A DNA stretch of 64,000 nt from Rhodococcus sp. KRD197 (GTDB lineage: Bacteria > Actinomycetota > Actinomycetes > Mycobacteriales > Mycobacteriaceae). The stretch spans positions 412,829 to 476,828 of the forward strand of contig NZ_JABFAO010000002.1 in NCBI RefSeq assembly GCF_017168235.1, read 5' to 3'. Made by a program: the position numbers and the translations under genes. Positions 1-12,023 of the stretch are shown piece after piece. The notes below the pieces were generated by a model. The model was not told where the DNA came from, searched no databases, and worked only from the letters and a program-made list of their open reading frames with translations. How positions within the stretch are numbered: the stretch's first letter is position 1; each line of letters opens with the position of its first letter.

Positions 1-805
1 AGCCCCAGTTGTTCGCCGCCTCCCTTTTTGCCGCCCCCCCTTTCGGCATCAATGGCTCATTGATGCCGTCTAGCCGTTGCGATGGCCCATTCATGCCGGG
101 GCCGGGGAGGCCGGGGGCCGGCCGATTCAGCGCGCCCCAGGCCAGCAACAGGGCCGGCGCGATGAGCAGGGCGATGACGGCGCTGTATGCCTCGGGAGAT
201 GCGTAGGCGACGACGAGAGCGGTGGTCACTGCGCTGACGGCGACTGCCCAATCGATGCGGACGAGTTCTTTCCACAGCGTGAAGGCGAGCACTGCGGTGA
301 CGGCGAGAAGTCCGATCGCGAACGGCTTGAAGACTTCCCAGCCGTCCATCCCGAGAGCACTGCCGACGCGGCCGCCGAGCCAGAACCACCCGGCCGGGTA
401 GAACGGCGGCATGTCGACGTACGTCATATCGCGCAGTGCCGCGGAATCGGTGAGTCGCGTCAGGTATTCGGTGCGGAACTCCTGGTCGACGGAGATGCCG
501 AACAGGTACAGCTTGGTCGCTGCCAAGGGCATACCCAAGGTGACGGTCACGAACCCGGACAGGCCCGCCCAGGTCAGTACCTTCGCGAGCCAGGACAGAG
601 TGCTACGACGGTAGAGAATGATCGCCGCAGCCAGAGCGGCAACACAGCCCACCTGCCCGAGCGTCGTCACCGCCCGAGTCACGTTGGACGAGTTGAAAGC
701 GGGCCAGTCGACGAGCGAGAAGGCGTACAACCCGACCGCCGCGATCAGGGTCGCGACCAGAGCGGCCAGTACGCCGTCGACGGCCGTCCCGAGCGCTCGC
801 CTCAT
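1..805 (-). CDS. aftA: Galactan 5-O-arabinofuranosyltransferase AftA, 3' end cut off
   Basis: Polytopic GT-C enzyme that places the first arabinofuranosyl residue from decaprenyl-phosphoryl-arabinose onto galactan. The ATG at 805 lies 1 bp past the dprE2 stop (806-808). The visible 268 residues have hydrophobic segments at about 8-30, 50-65, 78-95, 155-175 and 185-225, and an extracytoplasmic loop with YVDMPPFYPAGWFWLGGR, an acidic-aromatic loop typical of the family. Gene order aftA-dprE2-dprE1-gtrA matches Mycobacterium tuberculosis Rv3792-Rv3789, which is the main support. The C-terminal half lies outside the window. A Pro/Gly-rich stretch near the window edge (RPAPGPRPGMNGP) looks like a lineage-specific loop insertion. 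Confidence 0.85.
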   Translation of the reverse strand, partial: MRRALGTAVDGVLAALVATLIAAVGLYAFSLVDWPAFNSSNVTRAVTTLGQVGCVAALAAAIILYRRSTLSWLAKVLTWAGLSGFVTVTLGMPLAATKLYLFGISVDQEFRTEYLTRLTDSAALRDMTYVDMPPFYPAGWFWLGGRVGSALGMDGWEVFKPFAIGLLAVTAVLAFTLWKELVRIDWAVAVSAVTTALVVAYASPEAYSAVIALLIAPALLLAWGALNRPAPGLPGPGMNGPSQRLDGINEPLMPKGGAAKREAANNWG

Positions 806-1570
806 CTAGATGGGGAGCTTGCGGAAGATCGGCCGGGGGACGTGGCGGAGCCCCATCATGACGAATCGGAACGGTGCCGGCGCCCAGACCAATTCCTTGC
901 CCTTCTGCGACGCGGAGACCGCCAGCTTGGCGATGTCCTCCTTGTCGACCGTCATCGGGGCTTCCTTGACGTGGGAGCTGAACTTGGTGCGCACCATGCC
1001 CGGGCGGATGACGGTCACGCGTGGACCGAACTCGCGCAGTGCCTCACCCAAGCCCAGGTAGAAGCCGTCGAGGCCAGCTTTGGTGGATCCGTAGACGAAG
1101 TTGGAGCGGCGCACGCGTTCACCGGCGACCGAGGACATGACGATGATGCGGCCGTAGGCTTGCGCCTTCATCTTCTCGCCCAGCAGAACACCGACAGATA
1201 CCGAGGCGGTGTAGTTGATGTTGGCCGTCAGGACGGCTTTGCGCTGGTCCTGCCACAGTTCTTCGGCGTCGAAATCAACGGCGAACGCGACGATGGCGAC
1301 ATCGACATCGCCCTTTGACCAGGCTTCGTCGATGACCTTCGGGTGGGATGCGGTGTCGAGGGCATCGAAGTCGATGACGTCGACGGACTTCGCGCCCTTG
1401 GCGGTCAGCTGGGCGACGGCGCTGTCACGGAGCGGATCATTCGGCAGTGCAGCGAGAACGACACGTGCCGGCGACTTCGACAGGTACTCCTCGGTGATCG
1501 CGAGACCGATCTCGCTGGTGCCTCCCAGGACGAGAATCGTCTGAGGATTACCGACGGCATCTATCGTCAC
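806..1570 (-). CDS. dprE2: Decaprenylphosphoryl-2-keto-ribose reductase DprE2
   Basis: Short-chain dehydrogenase of 254 residues that reduces decaprenyl-phosphoryl-2-keto-erythro-pentofuranose with NADH, giving decaprenyl-phosphoryl-arabinose, the arabinose donor of the cell wall. The Rossmann motif is [10 protein letters not shown] near the N-terminus and the catalytic YGSTK lies near residue 160. I chose the GTG at 1570 because it overlaps the dprE1 stop (GTGA, stop 1567-1569) and gives 254 residues, which to my recollection is the length of the mycobacterial enzyme. A longer in-frame extension upstream is out-of-frame dprE1 sequence. It is translationally coupled to dprE1 and followed 1 bp later by aftA. 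Confidence 0.93.
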   Translation of the reverse strand: MTIDAVGNPQTILVLGGTSEIGLAITEEYLSKSPARVVLAALPNDPLRDSAVAQLTAKGAKSVDVIDFDALDTASHPKVIDEAWSKGDVDVAIVAFAVDFDAEELWQDQRKAVLTANINYTASVSVGVLLGEKMKAQAYGRIIVMSSVAGERVRRSNFVYGSTKAGLDGFYLGLGEALREFGPRVTVIRPGMVRTKFSSHVKEAPMTVDKEDIAKLAVSASQKGKELVWAPAPFRFVMMGLRHVPRPIFRKLPI

Positions 1571-3018
1571 AGTAGGTCCAATCTTCTGGCCATATCGGAG
1601 GCGAAAACGCCTGAGGGGTCGACGGATCGGCGGACCTTGATCCACTCGTCGATCCTGGGGTACATCGAGTGGAAGGTTTCGGCGTCGGTGCGCGAATCCT
1701 TCGCGGTGTAGAGGCGTCCGCCGAATTCGAGAACGCGCTTGTCGAGCTCGCGGACGAACTCGTTGAGACCCGGCTTGATCGGGAAGTCGACGCAGATGTT
1801 CCAGCCTGGAATCGGGAAGCTCAGTGGCGCCTTGTTTCCTGGCCCGAACAGTTTGAAGACATTGAGGAACGAGTAGTGACCGGACCGCTGGATGTCGACG
1901 ATGATCTTCTTGAACTCGTCGACGGCCTCGGGCGGTACCACGAACTGGTACTGCAGAAATCCGTTCGATCCGTAGGCGCGATTCCACTCACCGAACATGT
2001 CGAGTGGGTGGTAGAACGCCGTGAGGTTCTGGACCTTGTTCCGGTAGTTGCCCGCCTTGAGGTACCACGCCTGGCCCACGGCAGAGAGCGTGAATTTGTT
2101 GGCCAACCCGTTCGGAAACACGTCCGGGAAAGTAACGAAAGGCTTGGCGTTGAAGCGCAACGGATCCTTCTGCAGTTTCTCCGGCAATTGATCCAATCGA
2201 GCCAGCGATCCCCGTGAGACAGCGGCGCGGCCGAGTTTCGGCGGCGCAGCGATGGCATCGAACCACGCGCTCGAGTAGTCGTAGTTGTTCTCGCTGCCGT
2301 CGCTGTGCAGCGCGATGGTCTCGTCGAGGTTGTGCGTCACGTCGCCGTCGGCAATGAAGTATGCCGTCTCGGTCGGCGTCATCTCGATCGTTGCGCGCAG
2401 GATGATGCCGGTCAGTCCGTTGCCGCCGACCGTCGCCCAGAAGAGCTTCGAATTTCTGCCCGACGGGGTGAGATGACGAACCTGGCCGTCCGCAGTGAGC
2501 AGTTCCATCGAGCGCACATGGTTGCCGAAGCTTCCGGCGCTGTGATGGTTCTTGCCGTGAATGTCCGTGCCGATGGCGCCACCGATGGTGACCTGTCGGG
2601 TGCCTGGCAGCACCGGTACCCACAGGCCGAACGGGAGCGCAGCGCGCATCAACTGATCGAGATTCACGCCGCCGTCGACGTCGACGATTCTGGTCGACGC
2701 GTCGATGCTGTGGATCCCGTTCAACGCCGTCATATCGATGACGAGGCCGCCGGAGTTCTGGGCATTGTCGCCGTAAGACCGGCCGAGGCCGCGGGCGATG
2801 ACGCCGCGGCGAAGGTGCGCCGGCTTCGAGTCGTTCCGCTCGGCGACCTGCTTGACCGCGTTGGCGATGAGCTCGGGGTCAGAGGTCGAAAGCACTTCAC
2901 CCGTGGACGGCGCAGTGCGCCCCCAGCCGGAGAGAGTGCGAGTCTGCGTGGGTAGCGACGCAGTGTTCCCGGCCTGTGGTTCCAGGGGGAAGAGTGCGTC
3001 GTCGGCTGTCGTGGACAT
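1567..3018 (-). CDS. dprE1: Decaprenylphosphoryl-beta-D-ribose oxidase DprE1
   Basis: FAD enzyme of the VAO family, 483 residues, that oxidises C2 of decaprenyl-phosphoryl-ribose as the first half of the DPR to DPA epimerisation, in the periplasm-facing envelope compartment. The FAD-binding segment contains [20 protein letters not shown] near residue 145. The C-terminal segment [14 protein letters not shown] keeps the cysteine (Cys409 here) equivalent to Cys387 of the M. tuberculosis protein, the residue attacked by benzothiazinones. The ATG at 3018 has no better alternative. Divergent from gtrA and coupled to dprE2. Confidence 0.95.
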   Translation of the reverse strand: MSTTADDALFPLEPQAGNTASLPTQTRTLSGWGRTAPSTGEVLSTSDPELIANAVKQVAERNDSKPAHLRRGVIARGLGRSYGDNAQNSGGLVIDMTALNGIHSIDASTRIVDVDGGVNLDQLMRAALPFGLWVPVLPGTRQVTIGGAIGTDIHGKNHHSAGSFGNHVRSMELLTADGQVRHLTPSGRNSKLFWATVGGNGLTGIILRATIEMTPTETAYFIADGDVTHNLDETIALHSDGSENNYDYSSAWFDAIAAPPKLGRAAVSRGSLARLDQLPEKLQKDPLRFNAKPFVTFPDVFPNGLANKFTLSAVGQAWYLKAGNYRNKVQNLTAFYHPLDMFGEWNRAYGSNGFLQYQFVVPPEAVDEFKKIIVDIQRSGHYSFLNVFKLFGPGNKAPLSFPIPGWNICVDFPIKPGLNEFVRELDKRVLEFGGRLYTAKDSRTDAETFHSMYPRIDEWIKVRRSVDPSGVFASDMARRLDLL

Positions 3019-3098
3019 CGTTCAAGAGGGTACCCGGTGTGTCCGACTCGTTCTGCAGGCTGCGGTCCTGGGCAGGAGAACGACTAGTCTCGGACCTC

Positions 3099-3584
3099 GT
3101 GTCCACCCCTGATCCCTCGCGAAACGACGACGAGCTCGAGCACCACATTCCGCTGCCCGTCGAGTTGCCGCTGACCGAGAACACCGCCGACGAGGCACTC
3201 GACTTCAAGACGCAGGTCGTCCGCTTCCTCGCGACGGGTGTGCTCTCGGCCATCTTCGACTTCTCGATCACCATCGCCCTGCAGTACGGGCTCGACCAGC
3301 AGCTGTCTCTCGCCAAAGCAGTGGGCTTCGTCGTCGGCACCACGGTGGCGTACCTCATCAACAGGCGGTGGACGTTCAACGCTGCACCGTCGCGTGCGCG
3401 CTTCATCGCCGTCGTGGTGCTCTACCTCGCCACTTTCGGGGTGCAGAACGCGCTGTATACCCTTTTCGGTCACATCTGGCCGGAGATGATTCTGTACAGC
3501 GCCGTGGCGTTCGTCATCGCCCAGGGCACCGCGACGGTCATCAACTTCGTCGTCCAGCGTGCGGTGATCTTCAAGATTCGCTAG
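3099..3584 (+). CDS. GtrA-family membrane protein (Rv3789-like)
   Basis: Small membrane protein, about 161 residues from the GTG at 3099, with a charged N-terminal tail and four predicted membrane helices (roughly residues 40-60, 65-85, 95-115 and 130-150). The family signature is ATGVLSAIFDFSITI followed by TVAYLINRRWTF. GtrA proteins flip or hold polyprenyl-phosphate sugars; the mycobacterial homologue next to dprE1 is linked to arabinan synthesis. Divergent from dprE1. The start is uncertain: an in-frame extension to 2976 would overlap dprE1, and no strong ribosome binding site precedes 3099. Confidence 0.83.
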   Translation: MSTPDPSRNDDELEHHIPLPVELPLTENTADEALDFKTQVVRFLATGVLSAIFDFSITIALQYGLDQQLSLAKAVGFVVGTTVAYLINRRWTFNAAPSRARFIAVVVLYLATFGVQNALYTLFGHIWPEMILYSAVAFVIAQGTATVINFVVQRAVIFKIR

Positions 3585-3592
3585 CCGACGCT

Positions 3593-3660
3593 CATTCGCG
3601 CACGTTTCAGGCGTTCGCGCGGGTTGCAACGTGAGCGAACAGCTGGAAAGTGAGCGAATG
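3593..3660. terminator. Nested inverted repeats between convergent gtrA and rmlC
   Basis: Outer arms 3593-3610 and 3643-3660 (CATTCGCGCACGTTTCAG against CTGGAAAGTGAGCGAATG) pair at 15 of 18 positions. An inner pair, GTTCGC at 3613-3618 and GCGAAC at 3635-3640, nests inside. It fits a bidirectional terminator between two convergent genes, although no T-run is present. Confidence 0.55.
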
Positions 3661-3678
3661 CCGCCACCAGCCGCGCGC

Positions 3679-4259
3679 TCAGAGGTACTTGGGCAGATAC
3701 CCGGCTTCGATGGCCTGGGCGAGTGTGGGCGCGGCCCGGTCTTTGTCGGAGAGGGTGTACTCCAGCGCTGTTCCGTCGCGGGCGAGGGTGGGCCAGTCGA
3801 TCGCGAGGTCCGGATCCAATGGATTGATATCGCGGTCGAGCGTCGGGGTGTACTCGATCGAGCACAGATACATCACGGTCGAGCCGTCTTCGAGGGAGAG
3901 GATCGCGTGCCCGAGACCCTCGGGCAGATACACCGCCCGCCGATCGACATCGTCGATGAGCACACTGTCCCAGGTGCCGAACGTCGGCGACCCGACACGC
4001 AGGTCGACGATCACATCGAGAAACGCGCCACGGGTGCAGGTGACATATTTCGCCTGCCCGGGCGGGGTATCGGTGAAGTGAATCCCACGCAGCACCCCGG
4101 CAGCGGAGACCGAGCAGTTCGCTTGCTGCAACTCGAGCGGCCGACCGACAGCCTCCTCGAACGCGGAGGATTTGAACCATTCGAAGAACACACCGCGGTC
4201 GTCACCGAACTGGCGCGGGGTGAACTCGTACGCGCCGGGAATCTTCAGTTCACGAAAAG

Positions 4260-4263
<4 letters not shown>
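3679..4263 (-). CDS. rmlC: dTDP-4-dehydrorhamnose 3,5-epimerase
   Basis: Cupin epimerase of 194 residues that converts dTDP-4-keto-6-deoxyglucose to dTDP-4-keto-rhamnose, third step of dTDP-L-rhamnose synthesis for the arabinogalactan linker. The catalytic histidine sits in VLRGIHF (about residue 62), and the substrate-binding stretches [10 protein letters not shown] and [10 protein letters not shown] are intact. Length is normal for the family. The ATG overlaps the rmlA stop (ATGA, 4260-4263), so the two are translationally coupled with rmlA first. Confidence 0.95.
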
Positions 4264-7171
<2,908 letters not shown>

Positions 7172-7175
<4 letters not shown>

Positions 7176-7630
7176 GATGCTGGCTTTCTGCGAAACGAGA
7201 AGTCGCGGTAGCCGAAGAAGCTGACCACCGCCATTACTGCCGTGACGACCAATTGCGAAGGGATGGGCGGAAAATGAAGGAAGGACACTGCCACCGTCAT
7301 CAACGATATGTTCGCGAGGAACGCACCGAAATTGACGACGAAGAACCGTAGTAGATCTCGGAAGAAGTGACCACGGACTCGGAACACGAGGTATCGGTAC
7401 ATGGCAAACGCGCACAACACGTTGCACAGGTAGCCCAGGACGATCGCGGCGTGATAGCCGTATCGTTCGCCGATGAGTAGTTGCCACACGATGAACCAGC
7501 CGGTACCGAGCGTGGTGTTGACGCCGCCGACGAGAAGAAACGCGAAAGGCTGGTTCTTGATGATGCGCATGAGCGGCCCGGGCGACCCGCTCATACCGGC
7601 GGGCGGTGCCGGCGTCTCCGGTTCGGTCAT
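7172..7630 (-). CDS. GtrA-family membrane protein
   Basis: 152-residue protein with a Pro-rich N-terminus and four predicted helices, matching GtrA by AFLLVGGVNTTLGTGWFIVW and by the NVLCAFAMYRYLVFR segment. GtrA proteins act with polyprenyl-phosphate glycosyltransferases, likely moving the lipid-linked sugar across the membrane. The neighbouring DPM1-like enzyme (8556-9596) is the natural partner. The ATG at 7630 overlaps the stop of the epimerase gene (7627-7629). This is the second gtrA copy in the window and differs clearly from the one beside dprE1. Confidence 0.85.
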
Positions 7631-8559
7631 CGGCCCGCCCCGAGTGCCTGTCGGGTCGCTTGCAGGGTCGACGCGATACCGGCGGGTAGCGTGCGGTGAC
7701 TGCGGCGGTCGATCTCGGGCCACACGGTCGAACGCAGGCGGAGGTCGCGACCTTGGAACGCAGCCAACGGTGACGCCGCGAGAACCACATTGGGCCGTCG
7801 GCGAAAGACTGTGCGGCAAGCACCCAGGATTGAACCGATAGTGACGGCCTGACCGGTTGCGAATATTTTGGTGGTGGGCGAGAAGGAGTTTCGAGCCGAC
7901 AATGCAAGCGCGTCGGCCACCATCTCGGCAGCGTCCGAGACGAAGAGGTAATCGCGCAGGGTGTCCATCGGGACGTAGATCGACACGGGTGACGCCATCA
8001 GGTAACCGCGGCACAGATGCGAAATGAGTCCCTGCGGTTTACTGAGGTTCTGGCCGGGCCCGTACAGATTGGCGAAGCGGCCGACGACGACGTTGATTCC
8101 GGTGCGGATGCCGAAGGCTTCCGCGATCTTTTCGGAATCGAGCTTGGCACGGCCGTAATCGCCCAGCGGAACCGCACGGGTGCCTTCGTGATGCGGTGCT
8201 CCGACGGCTCCTGCGTAGACGCCTCCCGCCGAGGAGGCCAAGAAGACCGTTCCCGCCGATGTGTGCAGATCGCCGACCTGGTCGAGGACCTCCGCGATCA
8301 GCGCATTCTCCTGAGCGAATTCGGCTGCGCTGGTGCCGTTGACCCCGGCACCTGCTGCCCAGACGATGTTCCAGGCCCCGTCACCGACCAGCCCGAAGAA
8401 TGCGGTGCAATCCTGTAACAGAGTATTTCTGGCCGATTCGTGGTCCGCCCACGGGACGCTGCTGGTGAAGACACAGTTGCCGCGTCGGCCGAGTTCACGG
8501 GTGACCGAAGAACCCAACAGACCGCCGCTCCCTACGATCCAGCTGTATGTCGTTGTCAC
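7627..8559 (-). CDS. NAD-dependent epimerase/dehydratase family protein
   Basis: 310-residue extended SDR with an N-terminal glycine-rich motif (IVGSGGLLGSSV), a LASSAGGVYAG strand equivalent to the catalytic Ser region, and a DYGRAKLDSEK segment holding the YxxxK catalytic pair. A nucleotide-sugar oxidoreductase role is likely; the exact product cannot be read from sequence. The GTG at 8559 overlaps the stop of the upstream GT2 gene (GTGA), which decides the start. Lies between the lipid-carrier glycosyltransferase and gtrA, suggesting it makes the sugar that they transfer. Confidence 0.8.
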   Translation of the reverse strand: MTTTYSWIVGSGGLLGSSVTRELGRRGNCVFTSSVPWADHESARNTLLQDCTAFFGLVGDGAWNIVWAAGAGVNGTSAAEFAQENALIAEVLDQVGDLHTSAGTVFLASSAGGVYAGAVGAPHHEGTRAVPLGDYGRAKLDSEKIAEAFGIRTGINVVVGRFANLYGPGQNLSKPQGLISHLCRGYLMASPVSIYVPMDTLRDYLFVSDAAEMVADALALSARNSFSPTTKIFATGQAVTIGSILGACRTVFRRRPNVVLAASPLAAFQGRDLRLRSTVWPEIDRRSHRTLPAGIASTLQATRQALGAGR

Positions 8560-9596
8560 GCTTGGGGGTCGGGCTCGGTTGGATCGGCCTTTCCCGTCCG
8601 ACCCAGTGGGCCGTCGGCAGGATCGGCGACGATCAGGTACGGCGGCTTGCCCATCGCGGTCTTGACGTTGACACCGACGTATTCGGCGACGACGCCGAGC
8701 GAGAACAATGTCGCTCCGAAGCCGAACAGCAGAATAACCATGGTCGACGCCCAACCGCGGACCTCGGAGCCCAGGTCGAACAGTAGGTAAGAGGCCAAGA
8801 CCCACAAGACGAGTGCCAGTCCGAGCACGGCGAACGCGACCCCGATGATGCTGACCATCCGAAGACCCTTGGTGCCGCTGGAGAGGACCATGCGCCAAAA
8901 GTGCGACAGCAGCGTCCGCAGGTTGTAGCCGGACCGACGGCCTTGCTCCTCGCGAAGTTCGACCGGGCTCGTGGTCACCTCACCGGCAATCCAACCGAGC
9001 GCTACGTCTAGGTATGCCTCCGATCCGGCGTACGCAGCGACCGAGCGTCCGACTTCTCCGAGGACGAGACGGTAGCTCTGGTAGCTGACAGTGTTGTCCG
9101 CGGCCATCGCCTTCGCGATGAGCCACTTCGACCCTCGTGAGGCGGCGTTGCGCAACAGACCGTGCGGTGCCGCATTGGTCGGTTTCGCGTACACCACCGA
9201 GGATTGCTGATCGAGTGCGGTATCGAGCAGGCCCCCGATGTCCGCTGGGTCGTGTTGGCCGTCCTCGTCCATCGTGACGATCCACTCACCACCGCTCGAG
9301 GCCATGCCGGCGAGGGTTGCGGGGTGCTGGCCGAAGTTGCGGCTGAGCCATACGCCACGGACGAACGTGTGTTCGGCGACGAGTCCGCGAATGACGTCGG
9401 CCGAGCCGTCGGGGCCGTGATCGAAGACGAGGAGTACTTCCTCCACGATCAGCGGGCGGCCACCAGGCGAGTGCGTGACCGAGGTCAACGGCAGTATTTC
9501 CTCGATGAGCGTGCGCAATGTGCGTTCACCCTGGTAGACCGGCACCACGATCGAGATGCGGTGCGGGTCGGTGGCCTTCTCGGACGGGGTGATCAC
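8556..9596 (-). CDS. Polyprenyl-phosphate glycosyltransferase (GtrB/DPM1-like)
   Basis: 346-residue GT2 enzyme: catalytic domain at about 10-235 with VPVYQGERTL, the acidic motif TMDEDGQHDPAD, then two hydrophobic helices near residues 255-275 and 285-315, the layout of GtrB/ArnC proteins that load a sugar on undecaprenyl- or decaprenyl-phosphate at the cytoplasmic face. First gene of the coupled GT2-epimerase-GtrA-GT2 operon, separated by 11 bp from the upstream membrane protein gene. The sugar is unknown. Confidence 0.87.
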   Translation of the reverse strand: MITPSEKATDPHRISIVVPVYQGERTLRTLIEEILPLTSVTHSPGGRPLIVEEVLLVFDHGPDGSADVIRGLVAEHTFVRGVWLSRNFGQHPATLAGMASSGGEWIVTMDEDGQHDPADIGGLLDTALDQQSSVVYAKPTNAAPHGLLRNAASRGSKWLIAKAMAADNTVSYQSYRLVLGEVGRSVAAYAGSEAYLDVALGWIAGEVTTSPVELREEQGRRSGYNLRTLLSHFWRMVLSSGTKGLRMVSIIGVAFAVLGLALVLWVLASYLLFDLGSEVRGWASTMVILLFGFGATLFSLGVVAEYVGVNVKTAMGKPPYLIVADPADGPLGRTGKADPTEPDPQA

Positions 9597-9607
9597 GGGT
9601 TGTGAGC

Positions 9608-11902
9608 CTATCTGCTCAGCGCTGAACTACCACGTTCCGTGGCATCAGGATCGGTGATGTCCTCGATCGACAGTGTGGTGCTCGCGCGTTCCGATCGACG
9701 TCGGCGCACGTCGACGCCCACGAGCACGGCCAACATGAGCAGGCCGCCAGCAATTCCGACGAGTCCGAGTCGCTGCCCGGGCGGCCGGAACGAGATCTCG
9801 AGCTCGGCGTTGTCGGTGCCGGGCGGCAGGTCGACGTACAGGAAGATGTCGCCCAGGCCTTTCGTCTGCAGTGGCTCGCCGTTCAGGGTGGCGGAGTAGC
9901 CAGGCCAGGCCAACCGTGCGAACACGACGCTGCCGCCGGTTGGCGAGCTCACGGTGACCTTCTCCGAATCAGCGGTCGAGGATTGCGAGGCCGCCGTCGC
10001 GTCGACTGTGGCCACCACCCGGCCGATGTCGTCGGGAATGAGTCCGTCGACACGTTCGAGGACGTAGATCTGACGCGCGGAGTCGGCGGTCGGTGGGATC
10101 ACCCATGTCCATCCGGGAGGCGCAGGCTGCGCGTTCGCCAGCGGGTACTGATTCTTCTGCAGAACGACCCGGTCGAGGCGCATCAGGTCTGCATAGGTCT
10201 TGCCGGTGAAGATCTCCGTCTGGAAGAGGCGGCGGAAGGCGTCGGGACAGCTCGATCCTTCGTGTTGGAGGCACAGCAAATTCGAGAAGTCGAGGTAGCC
10301 GACCGGGGTGTAGGCATTGACGTAGTCGAGCCCCAGAACCTTGGCCGAGTTGCCGTACACCTGCGAGTGCCACGGCAGCTGCGGGTCGTCGGCGCTGTCG
10401 GCGCTGACTTCGGTCAACGCACGGTTGCCAAGCTGGAGCGTCGCACCTTCCCATTCCGGGAACTGAGCCTTGGCCTCGGATTGGGTCGTCGGCAACCACC
10501 ACTTGTCGAAGGGTGGGTCGTACGAGGCCACCTGATACATCGCGATGGGTGCGATGGTGACAAGCAGCAGAGCTGCCGTCGCACGGGTGGAGAAGCGGTG
10601 GGCGAGGAACAACGCGAGCGCCCCGAAGACTGCGATGAGGATGCCTGCTACCACGTGACGGCCGAAGAGTTCGGGACCGGAAGAGCCGGCTCGGAGCACG
10701 AGAATCACCGTCAGCAACGACGCGGCGAGTAGGCGTGGTCGAAAGCGCTCCAAGGTCCCGTATCGGCTGACGAGGGTGGTGACCAGGATCAACGCCGTGA
10801 TCGCGACGAACGGGAGGATGCGTGCCGGCCATCGGATTGGTCCGATGTCGCTGGGACCAGCGGTGAAGACCAGCGCGAACACCAGCAGGATCAAGGGGGC
10901 CGTCAACTCACGCAAGGCCTCGGGCACCCGTCGCCATGCGATGAAGGCGAGTGCCGGGACGAGAAACCAGGCTATATAGGTGACGGGAGAGGCGGTCGTC
11001 TCACCGGACCAGGACTCGATACTGGTCACCGCCGTCGGGATGCTCGCAGTCAGTGTCTCCGACCAGGGAGCCGTCAGAAAGTTGTCGTTGAACGTGCCCT
11101 CCTCGCCACTGCGCCAGGTCACGGACGAGGTCAGGACGCCAGGGAGGAACGTGATCAATCCACAGGCGGCAGCGGCGATCCCGACGGCTGCGACGCGGAG
11201 GGCGGGTCTCCACTGGCGCTGGAATACGCGCTCACCGATGGCGACCGATCCAATCATCACACCGGCCATGACGGCTGCGTGGACGTAACCGACACTGATA
11301 GCCAGGTAGAGAAAAGCGAACGGCAGCAGTGGGCCGGACCGTCCTCGCGCGTAGGACACAGAGCTGGCCCATGCGTTCATGATCCAGGCGGTTCCGATGA
11401 GAGCCGTGATCCACGACGTGTTCTCGAAGAACATGGTGAATCCGACGAACGGCGCGCTGGCACCGGCTACCGCCGCCCAGGACGGCCGCGAGCCGTACGC
11501 CAGCGCGACACGGTAGACGCCCCATGCCAGGACGATCGAGAACCCGAGTTTGACTGCGGTGGCCAGCAACGTCAGGTTGTCGATCGACGGGGAGATGTAG
11601 TTGATTGCCATCTGCACGGGGTTCCATAGCCCGCCTTGGCCTTCGACGGGATAGTTGCCGGACATCCACTGATCGAGAACGAGCGAGGGGAACTGGCCCT
11701 CGCGCATGATTCGTCCGAGTTGCAGCCAGTTGGGTACCGCGCCGGATTCTGTGTCGTCGATGTAGAAGAAACGTGGGTCCACGGTGAGAACCAGGAGGTA
11801 ACCGACGACCACCACGACAGCGGCCGCGGCTCCCCACGCGAGGCGCTCTTTGCGACTGCCGAGCGCAGAGCTGTGCGTGTGCTCGGTTCGGCTGAGAATC
11901 AC
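9608..11902 (-). CDS. YfhO-like polytopic membrane glycosyltransferase
   Basis: 764-residue membrane protein with a helix near residue 30, an extracytoplasmic acidic loop (VDPRFFYIDDTESGAVPNW), about ten more membrane segments up to residue 480, a large soluble domain from about 490 to 700, then a last helix and an Arg-rich tail. This plan matches YfhO/GT-C type enzymes that use lipid-linked sugars outside the membrane. It likely uses the donor made by the operon just downstream (8556-9596). ATG at 11902; divergent from glfT2. Acceptor unknown; arabinogalactan or lipoglycan decoration is my inference. Confidence 0.75.
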   Translation of the reverse strand: MILSRTEHTHSSALGSRKERLAWGAAAAVVVVVGYLLVLTVDPRFFYIDDTESGAVPNWLQLGRIMREGQFPSLVLDQWMSGNYPVEGQGGLWNPVQMAINYISPSIDNLTLLATAVKLGFSIVLAWGVYRVALAYGSRPSWAAVAGASAPFVGFTMFFENTSWITALIGTAWIMNAWASSVSYARGRSGPLLPFAFLYLAISVGYVHAAVMAGVMIGSVAIGERVFQRQWRPALRVAAVGIAAAACGLITFLPGVLTSSVTWRSGEEGTFNDNFLTAPWSETLTASIPTAVTSIESWSGETTASPVTYIAWFLVPALAFIAWRRVPEALRELTAPLILLVFALVFTAGPSDIGPIRWPARILPFVAITALILVTTLVSRYGTLERFRPRLLAASLLTVILVLRAGSSGPELFGRHVVAGILIAVFGALALFLAHRFSTRATAALLLVTIAPIAMYQVASYDPPFDKWWLPTTQSEAKAQFPEWEGATLQLGNRALTEVSADSADDPQLPWHSQVYGNSAKVLGLDYVNAYTPVGYLDFSNLLCLQHEGSSCPDAFRRLFQTEIFTGKTYADLMRLDRVVLQKNQYPLANAQPAPPGWTWVIPPTADSARQIYVLERVDGLIPDDIGRVVATVDATAASQSSTADSEKVTVSSPTGGSVVFARLAWPGYSATLNGEPLQTKGLGDIFLYVDLPPGTDNAELEISFRPPGQRLGLVGIAGGLLMLAVLVGVDVRRRRSERASTTLSIEDITDPDATERGSSALSR

Positions 11903-12023
11903 TGTTCACTCCGTGGGCAGATAGAGACACACGACTGTATCCCGCCACCACTCTCACATCCGAAACGGCGTGATACACCCGTGCGTCGAGCCGCCCGAGG
12001 CCGAGGTTGTGCAACCATAGACA

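Noticed and set aside
77..1318. Long plus-strand reading frame over aftA and dprE2
   Set aside because: It is antisense to well-supported genes, has Arg/Asp/Gly-rich composition typical of GC-rich shadow frames and no recognisable domain.
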